DNA of 64,000 nucleotides, taken from Sphingopyxis terrae subsp. terrae NBRC 15098 (GTDB taxonomy: Bacteria; Pseudomonadota; Alphaproteobacteria; Sphingomonadales; Sphingomonadaceae). Of the stretch, positions 36,777 through 46,136 are shown piece by piece. The notes beneath the pieces were generated by a model. It made no database searches. It had not been told where the DNA came from and saw only the letters and a list, made by a program, of their open reading frames with translations. A program made the position numbers and the translations under genes. The stretch spans positions 25,017 through 89,016 of the forward strand of contig NZ_BCZQ01000028.1 of NCBI RefSeq assembly GCF_001598815.1. The letters are read 5' to 3'. Positions within the stretch are counted from its first letter, which is position 1. Every line of letters starts with the position of its first letter.

Positions 36777-36804
36777 GCCCGCCCCCAAGCCAAGGAGAGT
36801 GACG

Positions 36805-37122
36805 ATGTTCAGCACCACGACCAACGCTGTCGAAGGCCATCCGGTCCGCGAATATCTGGGCATCGTTACCGGCGAGGTGATCGTCGGCGCGAACCTGTTC
36901 CGCGACCTGTTCGCCAGCATCACCGACATCGTCGGCGGCCGCTCGGGCAAGTATGAAGATGTCCTCGCCCGCGCCCGCAAGGAAGCGATTGGGGAAATGG
37001 AAGCCGAAGCCGCGCGCCTTGGCGGCAATGCCGTGATCGGCGTCGATCTCGACTATGAAGTGCTCGGCCAGAACGGATCGATGCTGATGGTCAGCGCTTC
37101 GGGAACCGCCGTGGTTGTCTGA
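36805..37122 (+). CDS. YbjQ family (UPF0145) protein
   Basis: 105 residues from the ATG at 36805 (AAGGAG 7 bases upstream); longer frames upstream overlap gapR. The fold signature is clear: [39 protein letters not shown] and [16 protein letters not shown]. Members form pentameric rings and are annotated as putative heavy-metal-binding; the function is not firmly known. It follows gapR by 28 bases. Confidence 0.92.
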   Translation: MFSTTTNAVEGHPVREYLGIVTGEVIVGANLFRDLFASITDIVGGRSGKYEDVLARARKEAIGEMEAEAARLGGNAVIGVDLDYEVLGQNGSMLMVSASGTAVVV

Positions 37123-37204
37123 TCGGCGCCGCCGCCCGTAGTTGTCTGCGACCGCGCTTCGCGCTAGGGGCGGCCCCAGATTTTTCCGTTAAGGGAGGTA
37201 GGCC

Positions 37205-37951
37205 GTGGCCGGCCATAGCAAATTCAAGAACATCATGCACCGCAAGGGTGCGCAGGACAAAAAGCGCAGCAGCCTCTTTTCGAAGCTCAGCCGCGAAATC
37301 ACGGTGGCGGCAAAGATGGGCCTGCCCGATCCCGACGCCAACGCCCGCCTTCGCGCGGCGGTCAACGCTGCCAAGGCGCAGTCGATGCCCAAGGACAATA
37401 TCCAGCGCGCGATCGACAAGGCCGCAGGCAATGATGGCGAGAATTACGAGGAAATCCGTTACGAAGGCTATGGCCCCGGCGGCGTGTCGCTGATCGTCGA
37501 AGCGCTGACCGACAATCGCAACCGCACCGCGACCAATGTCCGCACCGCGTTCAGCAAGAATGGCGGCAACCTCGGCACGTCGGGCAGCGTCAGCCACGGC
37601 TTCGACCGGCTCGGCATGATCAGCTATGCGGCAAGCGCGGGCGATGCCGACACCGTCTTCGAAGCCGCGCTCGATGCGGGCGCCGACGATGTCGAATCGA
37701 CCGAAGATGGCCATGACATCTGGACCAGCGTCGATTCCTTGCACGAAGTCGCAAAGGCGCTCGAAGCCAAGCTGGGCGAAGCCGAAGGCGTGAAACTCGC
37801 GTGGCGCCCGACGCTGAAAAGCGAAGTCGCCGACGAAAGCGTCGCGCAGACGCTGTTCAAGCTGATCGACACGCTCGACGATGACGACGATGTGCAGACC
37901 GTGTGGGGCAATTATGAAATCCCCGACGCGGTGATGGAAAAGCTCGGATGA
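37205..37951 (+). CDS. yebC: YebC/PmpR family protein
   Basis: 248 residues from a GTG at 37205 with GGGAGG upstream; the N-terminus [20 protein letters not shown] is nearly invariant in the family. Also present are the conserved [20 protein letters not shown] and [14 protein letters not shown]. YebC proteins were described as transcription regulators (PmpR) and more recently as factors easing ribosome stalling at proline-rich stretches. It is followed by the second palindromic repeat copy and the ruv genes, a common neighbour order (yebC-ruvC-ruvA-ruvB). Confidence 0.96.
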   Translation: MAGHSKFKNIMHRKGAQDKKRSSLFSKLSREITVAAKMGLPDPDANARLRAAVNAAKAQSMPKDNIQRAIDKAAGNDGENYEEIRYEGYGPGGVSLIVEALTDNRNRTATNVRTAFSKNGGNLGTSGSVSHGFDRLGMISYAASAGDADTVFEAALDAGADDVESTEDGHDIWTSVDSLHEVAKALEAKLGEAEGVKLAWRPTLKSEVADESVAQTLFKLIDTLDDDDDVQTVWGNYEIPDAVMEKLG

Positions 37952-37960
37952 CAAACCCCT

Positions 37961-38048
37961 CCCCTCCCGCTTGCGGGAGGGGCCGGGGGTGGGCCGATGC
38001 ACGGCGCGCCGCTTGCCCACCCCAAACCCCTCCCGCAAGCGGGAGGGG
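37961..38048. repeat. Paired GC-rich palindromes (REP/BIME-like), copy 2
   Basis: Units at 37961-37982 and 38027-38048 match those of copy 1 (25290-25386) in sequence and inverted orientation, with a 44-base spacer again containing GGGGGTGGGC and GCCCACCCC arms. They occupy nearly the whole yebC-ruvC spacer, and the right unit ends in GGGAGGGG eight bases before the ruvC ATG. Confidence 0.88.
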
Positions 38049-38056
38049 CTTCTAAC

Positions 38057-38530
38057 ATGATCATCCTCGGCCTCGATCCCTCGCTCAGTTGTACCGGCTG
38101 GGGCGTCATCCGCGTCGAGGGCAGCCGGATCGGCCACATCGCCAACGGGCAGGTGAAGACCGACGCCAAGGCGTCCCTGCCCGACCGGCTCGCCTATCTC
38201 GACACCGTGCTAGCCGCCGTGATCGCCGATCACGCACCGGCTTGCGCGGCGGTCGAGGAGGTCTTCGTCAACGACAATCCGCAATCGACGTTGAAGCTCG
38301 CGCATGCGCGCGGCGTCGTTCTCCTCGGCTGCGCGCGCGGCGGGCTCACGGTCACCGAATATGCCCCGCGGCTGGTCAAGAAGGCGATCGTCGGCACCGG
38401 CGGTGCGGCGAAGGAGCAGGTGCAGGCGATGCTGCGCGTGCTGCTCCCCGGCGCGAAGGTTGCAGGCGCCGACGCGGCCGATGCGCTGGCGGTCGCGATC
38501 TGCCATGCGAACCACCGGCCGCGTATTTGA
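38057..38530 (+). CDS. ruvC: Holliday junction endonuclease RuvC
   Basis: 157 residues. The RNase H-fold catalytic acids are Asp7 ([12 protein letters not shown]), Glu67 or Glu68 ([11 protein letters not shown]), Asp139 and Asp142 ([14 protein letters not shown]), matching E. coli Asp7, Glu66, Asp138 and Asp141. It resolves Holliday junctions together with RuvAB. The Shine-Dalgarno is supplied by the palindromic repeat immediately upstream. A spacer of 195 bases with an inverted repeat separates it from ruvA. Confidence 0.97.
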   Translation: MIILGLDPSLSCTGWGVIRVEGSRIGHIANGQVKTDAKASLPDRLAYLDTVLAAVIADHAPACAAVEEVFVNDNPQSTLKLAHARGVVLLGCARGGLTVTEYAPRLVKKAIVGTGGAAKEQVQAMLRVLLPGAKVAGADAADALAVAICHANHRPRI

Positions 38531-38535
38531 AGGGT

Positions 38536-38680
38536 TCACGCGAAGACGCGAAGGCGCGAAGAGGCTGGCTCGGGCCGTCAGGCCCCTTTCTCCTTGACGC
38601 CGCGTCATCGCGCACCACCCGACGATGAATGCCGCTTTGCGGCAAATGCAACATCTTCCCGCCTTCGCGTCTTCGCGTGA
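38536..38680. repeat. 21-bp perfect inverted repeat between ruvC and ruvA
   Basis: The 21 bases at 38536-38556 (core CACGCGAAGACGCGAAGG) recur exactly inverted at 38660-38680, 103 bases apart. The arm is itself made of short CGCGAAG repeats. This resembles a dispersed repeat known by eye from sphingomonad genomes. Function is unknown; it could form a large cruciform or processed stem in the ruvC-ruvA message. Confidence 0.8.
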
Positions 38681-38725
38681 CCCAAATCTGTTCCCTTTTC
38701 ATTCCTATCACGCTAGCACATCGCC

Positions 38726-39325
38726 ATGATCGCAAAACTCACCGGACGGCTCGATTCAAGCGGCGCAGGCCATGCGGTGATCGACGTCGGCGGCGTCGGT
38801 TATCTGGTCGAGGCATCGGCGCGCACGCTCGACGCGCTCGGCCCGGTCGGCGGCGATGTCACCATCCACACCGAAATGCTGGTGGGCGAGGATTTCCTCC
38901 GCCTGCTCGGCTTCGCCCGCGCCGAGGAACGCGACTGGTTCCGCCTGCTCACCAGCGTTCAGGGCGTCGGCGCAAAGGTCGCGCTCGCGATCCTCTCCGC
39001 GCTCGAAGTCGCCGACCTGCAACGCGCGCTCGCCAGCGGCGACAGCGCGATGATCGCGCGCGCCAACGGCGTCGGACCGAAGCTCGCACAACGCATCGCG
39101 CACGAACTGAAGGACAAAGCAGGCGCACTGGGCGGGATCGCGGGCAGCGGCCCCGCGGCCGTCCCGGCCGCCGGCCCGCTCGGCGATGCCGTAACCGCCC
39201 TCACCGGCCTCGGCTTCAAACCCGGCGAAGCGAGCGCCGCCGTCGCCGCGGCGAGCGAGGAACTGGGCGCGGGCGCCACTCTGGATGCGCTGGTTCGCGT
39301 CGCGCTCAAAAAGGCGGCGAAATGA
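38726..39325 (+). CDS. ruvA: Holliday junction helicase subunit RuvA
   Basis: 199 residues, the usual size. Domain I ([10 protein letters not shown] to [10 protein letters not shown]), the helix-hairpin-helix motifs of domain II ([20 protein letters not shown] and [19 protein letters not shown]) and the C-terminal RuvB-binding domain III ([20 protein letters not shown]) are all present. It binds junction DNA as a tetramer and loads RuvB. The stop overlaps the start of the following GFA gene (ATGA). Confidence 0.97.
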   Translation: MIAKLTGRLDSSGAGHAVIDVGGVGYLVEASARTLDALGPVGGDVTIHTEMLVGEDFLRLLGFARAEERDWFRLLTSVQGVGAKVALAILSALEVADLQRALASGDSAMIARANGVGPKLAQRIAHELKDKAGALGGIAGSGPAAVPAAGPLGDAVTALTGLGFKPGEASAAVAAASEELGAGATLDALVRVALKKAAK

Positions 39326-39732
39326 CCGCCCTCACCCGCCACGCCTCCTGCCGCTGCGGCCAGATCCGAATTGCCTGCACGGGTGAGCCGATCCGCGTGT
39401 CGGTGTGCCATTGCCGCGAGTGCAAGGCGCGCAGCGGCAGCGCCTTTGCCGCACAGGTCCGCTTTCCCGTCGAGCAGGTCCGCATCGAGGGCGAAGCGAG
39501 CGCGAAGATGTGGCAATATACCGGCGAGAGCGGCAACACCGCCGACTTCTTCTTTTGCGGCACCTGCGGTTCGGGCGTCTGGTATCGCGCGCGCCCCTAT
39601 CACGACGCCTACGCCATCCCGCTCGGCAATTTCGCGCCCGGCCACGGCTTCATTCCCGACTATTCGGTGTATGAGGAACGCAAGGAGCCTTGGGTTTCGA
39701 TCACCGGCGAGGCAATAGAGCATTATGACTGA
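39322..39732 (+). CDS. GFA (glutathione-dependent formaldehyde-activating-like) family protein
   Basis: 136 residues starting at the ATG that overlaps the ruvA stop. The zinc-binding cysteines of the family are in place: [18 protein letters not shown] and [13 protein letters not shown]/Gfa-like proteins are small Zn proteins related to S-hydroxymethyl-glutathione synthase, but most members have no proven activity. It lies between ruvA and ruvB, overlapping both (4 and 8 bases), so it must be co-translated with them. A link to recombination is not established. Confidence 0.9.
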   Translation: MTALTRHASCRCGQIRIACTGEPIRVSVCHCRECKARSGSAFAAQVRFPVEQVRIEGEASAKMWQYTGESGNTADFFFCGTCGSGVWYRARPYHDAYAIPLGNFAPGHGFIPDYSVYEERKEPWVSITGEAIEHYD

Positions 39733-40765
39733 GCCCGCCCTGACGACGCCGATCCGCACCCCCGAGGATGCCGACGCCGCGCTGCGGCCGAAGTCGCTCG
39801 CCGAATTCGTGGGTCAGGCGGCGGCGCGAGAGAATCTGCGCATCTTCATCGAGGCGGCAAAGGCGCGCGCCGACGCGCTCGACCATGTGCTCTTCTTCGG
39901 CCCGCCGGGGCTGGGCAAGACGACGCTGGCACAGATCGTCGCAAAGGAACTCGGCGTCGGTTTCCGGTCGACCAGCGGCCCGGTGATCGCCAAGGCGGGC
40001 GACCTTGCCGCGCTGCTCACCAATCTGGAGGATGGCGACGTCCTCTTCATCGACGAAATCCACCGCCTGTCGCCCGCGGTCGAGGAAATCCTCTATCCCG
40101 CGATGGAAGATCGCGCGCTCGACATCATGATCGGCGAAGGACCGTCGGCGCGCAGCGTGCGGATCGATCTGCCCAAATTCACCCTCGTCGGCGCCACCAC
40201 GCGGCAGGGGTTGCTGACGACCCCGCTGCGCGATCGCTTCGGCATCCCGGTGCGGCTCAATTTCTATACCCATGCCGAACTCGAACAAGTGATCGGCCGC
40301 GCCGCGCGCTTGCTCGGCCTCGGCATCGCGCCCGACGGCGCGCTCGAAATCGCGAAGCGTTCGCGCGGCACACCGCGCATCGCCGGGCGCCTGCTCCGCC
40401 GCGTGCGTGATTTTGCGACAGTGGCGGGGGCGCAGATCGTCGACGCGCGGGTCGCCGACGCGGCGCTCAACCGGCTGGAGGTCGATGCGCTGGGCCTCGA
40501 CGCGATGGACCGCCGCTACCTTGCCATGATCGCCGACATCTATCGCGGCGGCCCCGTGGGGGTCGAAACGCTGGCCGCGGGCCTCAGCGAGCCGCGCGAC
40601 ACGATCGAGGATGTGATCGAACCCTATCTGCTCCAGATCGGCCTGATCGCCCGCACCGCGCGCGGCCGCTGCCTCAACGCCAGCGCATGGAAGCATCTGG
40701 GCCTCAATCCGCCCGCGGGGGTGCAGGACGGATTATTCGATTCTGGCGGCGGCGCGGCAAAATAG
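39725..40765 (+). CDS. ruvB: Holliday junction branch-migration ATPase RuvB
   Basis: 346 residues. Walker [10 protein letters not shown] with Lys65, Walker [11 protein letters not shown] (Asp110, Glu111), sensor region [19 protein letters not shown] and the C-terminal winged helix ([14 protein letters not shown]) are intact. It powers branch migration with RuvA. The first eight bases overlap the GFA gene. A 102-base gap follows before ybgC. Confidence 0.98.
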   Translation: MTEPALTTPIRTPEDADAALRPKSLAEFVGQAAARENLRIFIEAAKARADALDHVLFFGPPGLGKTTLAQIVAKELGVGFRSTSGPVIAKAGDLAALLTNLEDGDVLFIDEIHRLSPAVEEILYPAMEDRALDIMIGEGPSARSVRIDLPKFTLVGATTRQGLLTTPLRDRFGIPVRLNFYTHAELEQVIGRAARLLGLGIAPDGALEIAKRSRGTPRIAGRLLRRVRDFATVAGAQIVDARVADAALNRLEVDALGLDAMDRRYLAMIADIYRGGPVGVETLAAGLSEPRDTIEDVIEPYLLQIGLIARTARGRCLNASAWKHLGLNPPAGVQDGLFDSGGGAAK

Positions 40766-40867
40766 GACGGAAAAGTGCGGCTTTGAATCCGTCAACCGGC
40801 CCCGCGCTGCGACGAACCGTTCAAGAGGGCTTTGCGACGAGTCGAAGCATCGCTATCGCTCGCAGCT

Positions 40868-41332
40868 ATGGTTGACGTTCCGCCTCCTTTCATCCCCGGC
40901 GCCTTTGTCGGGGCCGCGCATCATTACCGGCTGCGCGTCTATTTCGAGGACACCGACCTCAGCGGCATCGTCTATCACGCCAATTATCTGCGCTATATGG
41001 AGCGTGCCCGATCGGACATGCTGCGCATCGCCGGGATCGACCAGCGCGCGGCGATGGAAGCGGGCGAAGGCGCCTGGGCCGTCACCGACCTTGCGATCAA
41101 ATATGTACGCCCGGCCAAGCTCGACGACGATTTGCTGGTTATCAGCACCGTCGAGGCGGTGCGCGGCGCGAGCGTGATTATCGCGCAACGCATCCTTCGC
41201 GGTCAGGACGAGTTAACCAACGGGCGTGTTACTGCAGCCTTTCTGTCGCCCGAGGGCCGGCCGCGCCGCCAGCCCGCCGGGTGGGCCAGCCGCTTTACCG
41301 CGATCATGAATGGAGAGACCATCCCTTGCTAG
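40868..41332 (+). CDS. ybgC: Tol-Pal-associated acyl-CoA thioesterase YbgC
   Basis: 154 residues from the ATG at 40868. The 4HBT hotdog signature FEDTDLSGIVYHANYLRYME with its catalytic Asp is clear. YbgC hydrolyses short- or medium-chain acyl-CoA and is the usual first gene of tol-pal clusters. Its last seven bases overlap tolQ. An in-frame GTG or ATG 12 codons upstream (40832) is less likely. Confidence 0.95.
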   Translation: MVDVPPPFIPGAFVGAAHHYRLRVYFEDTDLSGIVYHANYLRYMERARSDMLRIAGIDQRAAMEAGEGAWAVTDLAIKYVRPAKLDDDLLVISTVEAVRGASVIIAQRILRGQDELTNGRVTAAFLSPEGRPRRQPAGWASRFTAIMNGETIPC

Positions 41333-42024
41333 ACAATATCAAGCTGGCCGCCGACGCGGCGACCTTGTCCCCCATCGCGCTGTTCCTGCAGGCCGATATC
41401 ATCGTGAAGGCGGTAATGATCGGGTTGCTTGCCGCGTCCATCTATGTGTGGGCGGTGATCTTCACCCACGGCCGCGGCGTCGGCAAAATGATGAAGGCGT
41501 CGGACAGCTTCGAGCGCGATTTCTGGCGCGCCGACAATATCGACAAATTCTATGACAAGAATGGCAATGAAGAATTGCCGAGCGCGAAGGTGCTGGCTGC
41601 GGGGATCGGCGAGTGGCGCCGTTCGACGCGGAGCAAGGTCATCGACCGTGAAGGAACGCGCGAACGGCTGGGCATTGCGATGAACAGCGCCGTCGCCGGT
41701 GAGGTCGATCGCCTCGCCGAAAAGATCGGCACGCTGGCCACCATCGGTTCGGTTGCGCCCTTTGTCGGCCTGTTCGGGACGGTGTGGGGGATCATGCGCA
41801 GCTTCACCGCGATTGCCGCGTCGAACAACAGCAGCCTCGCCGTCGTTGCGCCGGGGATCGCCGAGGCGCTTTTCGCAACTGCGATCGGGCTGTTCGCGGC
41901 CATCCCCGCGGTGATTGCCTATAACGCCTTTTCGCAGCGGCTGAACCGGCTCGAATCGCGGCTCGGCCGCTTTGCCGATGGCCTGCACGCGACCTTCAGC
42001 CGCGAACTGGAGGTCGAAGCCTGA
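41326..42024 (+). CDS. tolQ: TolQ, proton channel of the Tol-Pal system
   Basis: 232 residues from a TTG start at 41326 with GGAGAG 8 bases upstream; the protein begins LLDNIKLAADAATLSPIALF as expected for TolQ, and no ATG fits. It has three transmembrane helices (IIVKAVMIGLLAASIYVWAV; TLATIGSVAPFVGLFGTVWG; LFATAIGLFAAIPAVIAYNA), homologous to ExbB/MotA. It forms the inner-membrane motor with TolR that energises TolA during outer-membrane constriction. Confidence 0.95.
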   Translation: MLDNIKLAADAATLSPIALFLQADIIVKAVMIGLLAASIYVWAVIFTHGRGVGKMMKASDSFERDFWRADNIDKFYDKNGNEELPSAKVLAAGIGEWRRSTRSKVIDREGTRERLGIAMNSAVAGEVDRLAEKIGTLATIGSVAPFVGLFGTVWGIMRSFTAIAASNNSSLAVVAPGIAEALFATAIGLFAAIPAVIAYNAFSQRLNRLESRLGRFADGLHATFSRELEVEA

Positions 42025-42539
42025 TGGCGATGACCGGACCTTCGGGCGGCGTCGGCGGCCGGCGTCGCGGGCGCGGCGGGCGCCGGGCGCCGATGTCGGA
42101 GATCAACGTCACCCCGCTCGTCGACGTTATGCTGGTGCTGCTGATCATCTTCATGATCACCGCGCCGCTGCTTGCCTCGGCGGTGCCGATCGACCTGCCC
42201 GAAAGCCGGGCCAAGCCGATCGAGACCGAAGAGCAGGAGCCGGTGCAACTGTCGATCAATGCCGACGACACGCTGTATATCGGCGACCAGGTCGTCCCCG
42301 AAGCCGAACTGCCGGCCAGCCTCGATGCCATCGCGCGCGAGACGAAGGACGGCGACAAGCCGCGCCAGATCATGCTGCGCGCCGACAAGGGGCTCGATTA
42401 TGGCCGGGTGATGCGCGTGATGGGCGAACTCAATCGCGCCGGCCTGTCGCGCATCGCGCTGGTGACGACAGGCGCCGACACCGATACCGCCGCTGCCGCC
42501 GAAAGCGCGGTCACGGACGGTTCAGAAACGCAGCCATAG
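42024..42539 (+). CDS. tolR: TolR, Tol-Pal inner-membrane protein
   Basis: 171 residues; the ATG overlaps the tolQ stop by one base. After a basic N-terminus, the single transmembrane helix carries the essential aspartate in INVTPLVDVMLVLLIIFMIT, and the periplasmic ExbD/TolR domain follows (PIDLPES, LSINADDTLYIGDQVV). It couples the proton flow through TolQ to TolA. Confidence 0.96.
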   Translation: MAMTGPSGGVGGRRRGRGGRRAPMSEINVTPLVDVMLVLLIIFMITAPLLASAVPIDLPESRAKPIETEEQEPVQLSINADDTLYIGDQVVPEAELPASLDAIARETKDGDKPRQIMLRADKGLDYGRVMRVMGELNRAGLSRIALVTTGADTDTAAAAESAVTDGSETQP

Positions 42540-42549
42540 GGTCAAGATC

Positions 42550-43374
42550 ATGGCCGAAGCACGGGCATATGGGGCAACACAAGGACGCGGCATCGCCGTG
42601 GCCGTCGCCGCGCATGTCGTGATTATCGTACTGTTGTCAGTGCAATGGACCGCGGGCCAGCGCCGCTTCGACAATCCGCCGATGGAGATCGACCTGATCG
42701 CCGAGACGGCGCCGCAATCGACTGCGCCGATCATCAGCGCCAATCCCCCCGCCGCACGGCTGGGCGAGGAGGATGCGGCCGATATCGCCGCGCCGCCCGA
42801 ACCGGTGCCGACGCCGCCGCTGCCCGAGCCCGTCGTCCGCCCGACGCCCGCCCCCGCACCAAAGCAGGTCGCGAAACCCGTACCGGCAACGCCCAAGAAA
42901 TCCCCGCCAGCGGCCCAAAAGGCGCCGCCGCGGCCGACACCCAAGGCCGAACCGAAAAAACAGTCGTCGCGGCCCACTGGCCGTCTCGACGGCATCGTCG
43001 ACGGGCTGAGCCGTTCGCAGCCAAAGGCACCGGCTTCCAAGGGCGCACCGGCCGCCGCGACGGCGGCCGAGGTCAAGCGCTCGATCGACGTCAGCATCAA
43101 GGCCGCCGTCGGTCCGCGCTGGAACGGATGCCGCATCAGCGGCGTCGATGTCGATCAACTCAAGACCGTGGTCAAATTCCGCCTGACCCAGTCGGGGGCG
43201 CTCGCCGGATTTACCAGCGTCGAGACGAGCGGCCAGAACGACAGCAACAAATTCCAGGTCCAGCGGCATCAGGAATGCGCCAAGCGTGCCATCGAACTCG
43301 CCGCCCCCTTCGACCTGCCCGAGGAAAATTACAGCTTCTGGCAGAATTACACGCTCGATTTCATCAAGAGGTAA
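42550..43374 (+). CDS. tolA: TolA-like energy-transducing protein
   Basis: 274 residues: a single N-terminal membrane helix (GIAVAVAAHVVIIVLLSVQW), a Pro/Ala/Lys-rich periplasmic stretch (about 55-165) and a C-terminal TolA/TonB-like domain (WNGCRISGVDVDQLKTVVKF, CAKRAIELAAPFDLPEENYS). Sequence conservation of TolA is weak, and the name rests on position between tolR and tolB plus this architecture. It contacts Pal across the periplasm. Confidence 0.9.
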   Translation: MAEARAYGATQGRGIAVAVAAHVVIIVLLSVQWTAGQRRFDNPPMEIDLIAETAPQSTAPIISANPPAARLGEEDAADIAAPPEPVPTPPLPEPVVRPTPAPAPKQVAKPVPATPKKSPPAAQKAPPRPTPKAEPKKQSSRPTGRLDGIVDGLSRSQPKAPASKGAPAAATAAEVKRSIDVSIKAAVGPRWNGCRISGVDVDQLKTVVKFRLTQSGALAGFTSVETSGQNDSNKFQVQRHQECAKRAIELAAPFDLPEENYSFWQNYTLDFIKR

Positions 43375-43379
43375 GAGAG

Positions 43380-44747
43380 ATGCCGCTTCGCTCCATCGCC
43401 CTCCCGCTCGCGCTCATGCTGTCCGTCGCCCCGGCGTTGGCGCAGGTCGCATCGCCCACACCCGCCCCCGCAGTCCCCACCGAACCGCGCGAAACGATCG
43501 AAGGCACGCTGTCCCAGGACCGCACGGTCATCGCGGTTCCCGCTTTCGCCACGCCTGCCGTCACCACCGTCGCCGGGCTGCGCACCGACAATCTGGGGCG
43601 GCAGATCGCCGATGTGATCGCCGCCGATCTTGAACGCAGCGGGCTTTACGCGCCGCTCGGCCCCGGCAGCGTTCGCGCGATCAGCATGGCGGAAGTGCGC
43701 GCGCCGCGCTTCGCCGACTGGCAGGCGCGCAACGCCGAAAATGTCGTCCATGGCTTCGTCCAGACGAACAGCACCGGCGGCTTCGTCGTCGGCTGCTATC
43801 TCTATGACACCCAACTCGGCAGCGAACTGGTGCGGCAGGGTTTCGAAATCCAGCCGGGCGACTGGCGCCGCGCCGCGCACAAATGCGCCGACGCCATCTA
43901 TTCGCGCCTGTCGGGGGAATCGCCCTTCTTCGACAGCCGCGTCGCTTATATCGCCGAGAGCGGCCCCAAGGGGAACCGGATCAAGCGCCTTGCGATCATG
44001 GATTCGGACGGCGGTAATCACCGCTTCATCACCAACGGCCAGGCGCTGGCGCTGTCTCCCCGTTTCTCGCCCGATTACAAGAAGATCGTCTATGTCAGCT
44101 ATCTGAACGACCGCGTCCGCGTCTTCATCTATGACGTCAATGGGGGCACGCAGAAGCTGGTGACCGAAAGCCGCAACGCGACCTTCGCGCCGCGCTGGTC
44201 GCCCGATGGCCGGCAGATCCTCTTTTCGATGGCGGTCGGCGGCAACACCGACATCTATCGCATCTCGACCGAAGGCGGCACGCCGGTGCGGTTGACCAAC
44301 GCACCGGGCATCGACGTCGGCGGCAGCTTTTCGCCCGACGGCAAGAAGATCGTCTTCGAAAGCGACCGGTCGGGCAGCCAGCAAATCTATACGATGAATG
44401 TTGACGGGTCCGATCAGCGCCGGATCAGCTTCGGCGGCGGTCGCTATGCGACGCCCGAATGGTCGCCGCGCGGCGACCTGATCGCCTTCACCAAAATGGG
44501 CGGCGGCGAGTTCCGCATCGGCGTGATGACCCCCGGCGGCAGCGGCGAGCGGCTGCTGACCAACAGCTGGCAGGACGAAGCGCCGACCTGGTCGCCCAAC
44601 GGCCGCGTGATTCAGTTCTTCCGCACCACATCGGGCCGCGAGGGCAAATCGACGATCTGGCAGGTTGACCTGACCGGCGTGAACCTGCGCCGGTTGCCTA
44701 CGCCGCAGGACGGGTCCGACCCGAGCTGGGGCCCGATCCTGCCCTGA
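43380..44747 (+). CDS. tolB: TolB periplasmic beta-propeller
   Basis: 455 residues from the ATG at 43380. Signal peptide (LALMLSVAPALA-QV), N-terminal D1 domain and six-bladed propeller built of repeats like PRFSPDYKKIVYVS, PRWSPDGRQILFSM, GSFSPDGKKIVFES and PTWSPNGRVIQFFR. It binds Pal and releases it when TolA engages. It starts 5 bases after tolA. Confidence 0.97.
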   Translation: MPLRSIALPLALMLSVAPALAQVASPTPAPAVPTEPRETIEGTLSQDRTVIAVPAFATPAVTTVAGLRTDNLGRQIADVIAADLERSGLYAPLGPGSVRAISMAEVRAPRFADWQARNAENVVHGFVQTNSTGGFVVGCYLYDTQLGSELVRQGFEIQPGDWRRAAHKCADAIYSRLSGESPFFDSRVAYIAESGPKGNRIKRLAIMDSDGGNHRFITNGQALALSPRFSPDYKKIVYVSYLNDRVRVFIYDVNGGTQKLVTESRNATFAPRWSPDGRQILFSMAVGGNTDIYRISTEGGTPVRLTNAPGIDVGGSFSPDGKKIVFESDRSGSQQIYTMNVDGSDQRRISFGGGRYATPEWSPRGDLIAFTKMGGGEFRIGVMTPGGSGERLLTNSWQDEAPTWSPNGRVIQFFRTTSGREGKSTIWQVDLTGVNLRRLPTPQDGSDPSWGPILP

Positions 44748-44859
44748 GGCGCGCCGACGCGCGCGGAACCAAAGGAAAACCGCGGGGTTCAATCCTGTGT
44801 TAAATTGACGTTCATCGCATTTCGCCACGACTGAAAACGCAACAAAAAGGACAGACGAC

Positions 44860-45375
44860 ATGACGATACGCAAAACCACCGCGATGATCGCGGCGATCAC
44901 CATGCTGACTGTGGGTGCCTGTTCGAAGAAAGCCCCCGAAACGCTGCCGCCGGCCCCCGAAGGGACCGACACCGGGACCGGCACGGGAACCGATCCCAAT
45001 GCGGTCGTTCCGGGTTCGCAGCAGGACTTCATCGCCAATGTCGCCTCGGACCGCATCTTCTTCGGCTTCGATCAATATAATGTCGATGCAGAGGATATGG
45101 CGACGCTGCAAAGCCAGGCGCAATGGCTGCAGCGCAATCCCGCGGTGCGCGTGACGATCGAAGGTCATGCCGACGAACGCGGTACCCGCGACTATAATAT
45201 CGCGCTCGGCGAACGCCGCGCCAACGCTGCGAAGAATTATCTCGCCTCGCTCGGCATCGACCCGAGCCGTATGAATGTCATCAGCTATGGCAAGGAACGG
45301 CCGGCCGAACTCGGATCGAACGAGGAAGCCTGGGCGAAGAACCGCCGCGCGGTGACGGTCGTTATCGGCCGCTGA
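44860..45375 (+). CDS. pal: Pal, peptidoglycan-associated lipoprotein
   Basis: 171 residues. Lipobox LTVGAC puts the acylated cysteine at position 21; a Gly/Thr-rich linker follows. The OmpA-like domain keeps the peptidoglycan-binding residues (VTIEGHADERGTRDYNIALG, RRANAAKNYL). It tethers the outer membrane to the wall and completes the tol cluster. Its 3' end overlaps the convergent gspO by 14 bases. Confidence 0.97.
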   Translation: MTIRKTTAMIAAITMLTVGACSKKAPETLPPAPEGTDTGTGTGTDPNAVVPGSQQDFIANVASDRIFFGFDQYNVDAEDMATLQSQAQWLQRNPAVRVTIEGHADERGTRDYNIALGERRANAAKNYLASLGIDPSRMNVISYGKERPAELGSNEEAWAKNRRAVTVVIGR

Positions 45376-46135
45376 TCAACGGCCAAAGCGGCACCGTCGC
45401 CCAAGCGGCGGTGCAAGCGAACACACCGAAGGGGACGGCCCGCATCGACAGCGGGCCGTCCCCTTTTCGCTGCGCACCAAGCGCCCAGACCAGCCCGCCC
45501 AGGCTAGCGAGCAGCAACAGCAGCGGCAGCGCCTGCCACCCGATCCAGCACCCGATCGCAGCGACCAGCTTGGGATCGCCGCCCCCCATCCCCTCGCTCC
45601 CGCGCACGTGCCGGTAGGCGGCAGCGATGCCGGCGAGGACCAGCCCGCCTGCCACCGCGCCGATCCAGCGATCGAGCAGACTTACTTCGAGCAGCGGCCC
45701 GGCGAGCAGCAGTCCGGCGAGCGCCAGCACCACGTTGAGCGGATCGGGCAGCCACATATGCCGCGCGTCGAGCAGCGCGAGCGGCAGCAACAGCCAGCCA
45801 AACAACGCCCATAACCAGCCCGCCGTGCCGGGCATCAGCGCGAGCGCCGCTGCCCCGATCGCCGCCGACAACAATTCGACCCGCCAATGCAGCGCGTCAA
45901 TCGGCGCGCCGCAATGACGGCAGCGACCACGCGCCGCGATGGCCGACAGCAAGGGTATAAGGTCGCGCGCGGTCAGCGCCGTGCCGCATGCATCGCACAG
46001 CGAACGCCCGCGCAACACCGACCGCCCCAGCGGCCAGCGCAGCACCAGCGTCGCCAGAAAGCTACCGAGCAGCAACCCCGCCAACGCGGCCAGGCCGACG
46101 CCCATGCCAAAGGGCAAGGCGTCGAGCGCCGCCAT
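45362..46135 (-). CDS. gspO: Prepilin peptidase/N-methyltransferase GspO
   Basis: 257 residues with about eight hydrophobic helices. The four cysteines of the zinc-binding loop are present (CDAC and CRHC), and the two catalytic aspartates are in LLDARHMWLPD and GMGGGDPKL. It cleaves and methylates the pseudopilin leaders of GspG-K at the Gly-Phe site. It is the final gene of the minus-strand gsp operon, one base after gspN. Confidence 0.93.
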   Translation of the reverse strand: MAALDALPFGMGVGLAALAGLLLGSFLATLVLRWPLGRSVLRGRSLCDACGTALTARDLIPLLSAIAARGRCRHCGAPIDALHWRVELLSAAIGAAALALMPGTAGWLWALFGWLLLPLALLDARHMWLPDPLNVVLALAGLLLAGPLLEVSLLDRWIGAVAGGLVLAGIAAAYRHVRGSEGMGGGDPKLVAAIGCWIGWQALPLLLLLASLGGLVWALGAQRKGDGPLSMRAVPFGVFACTAAWATVPLWPLISGR

Positions 46136-46136
46136 G

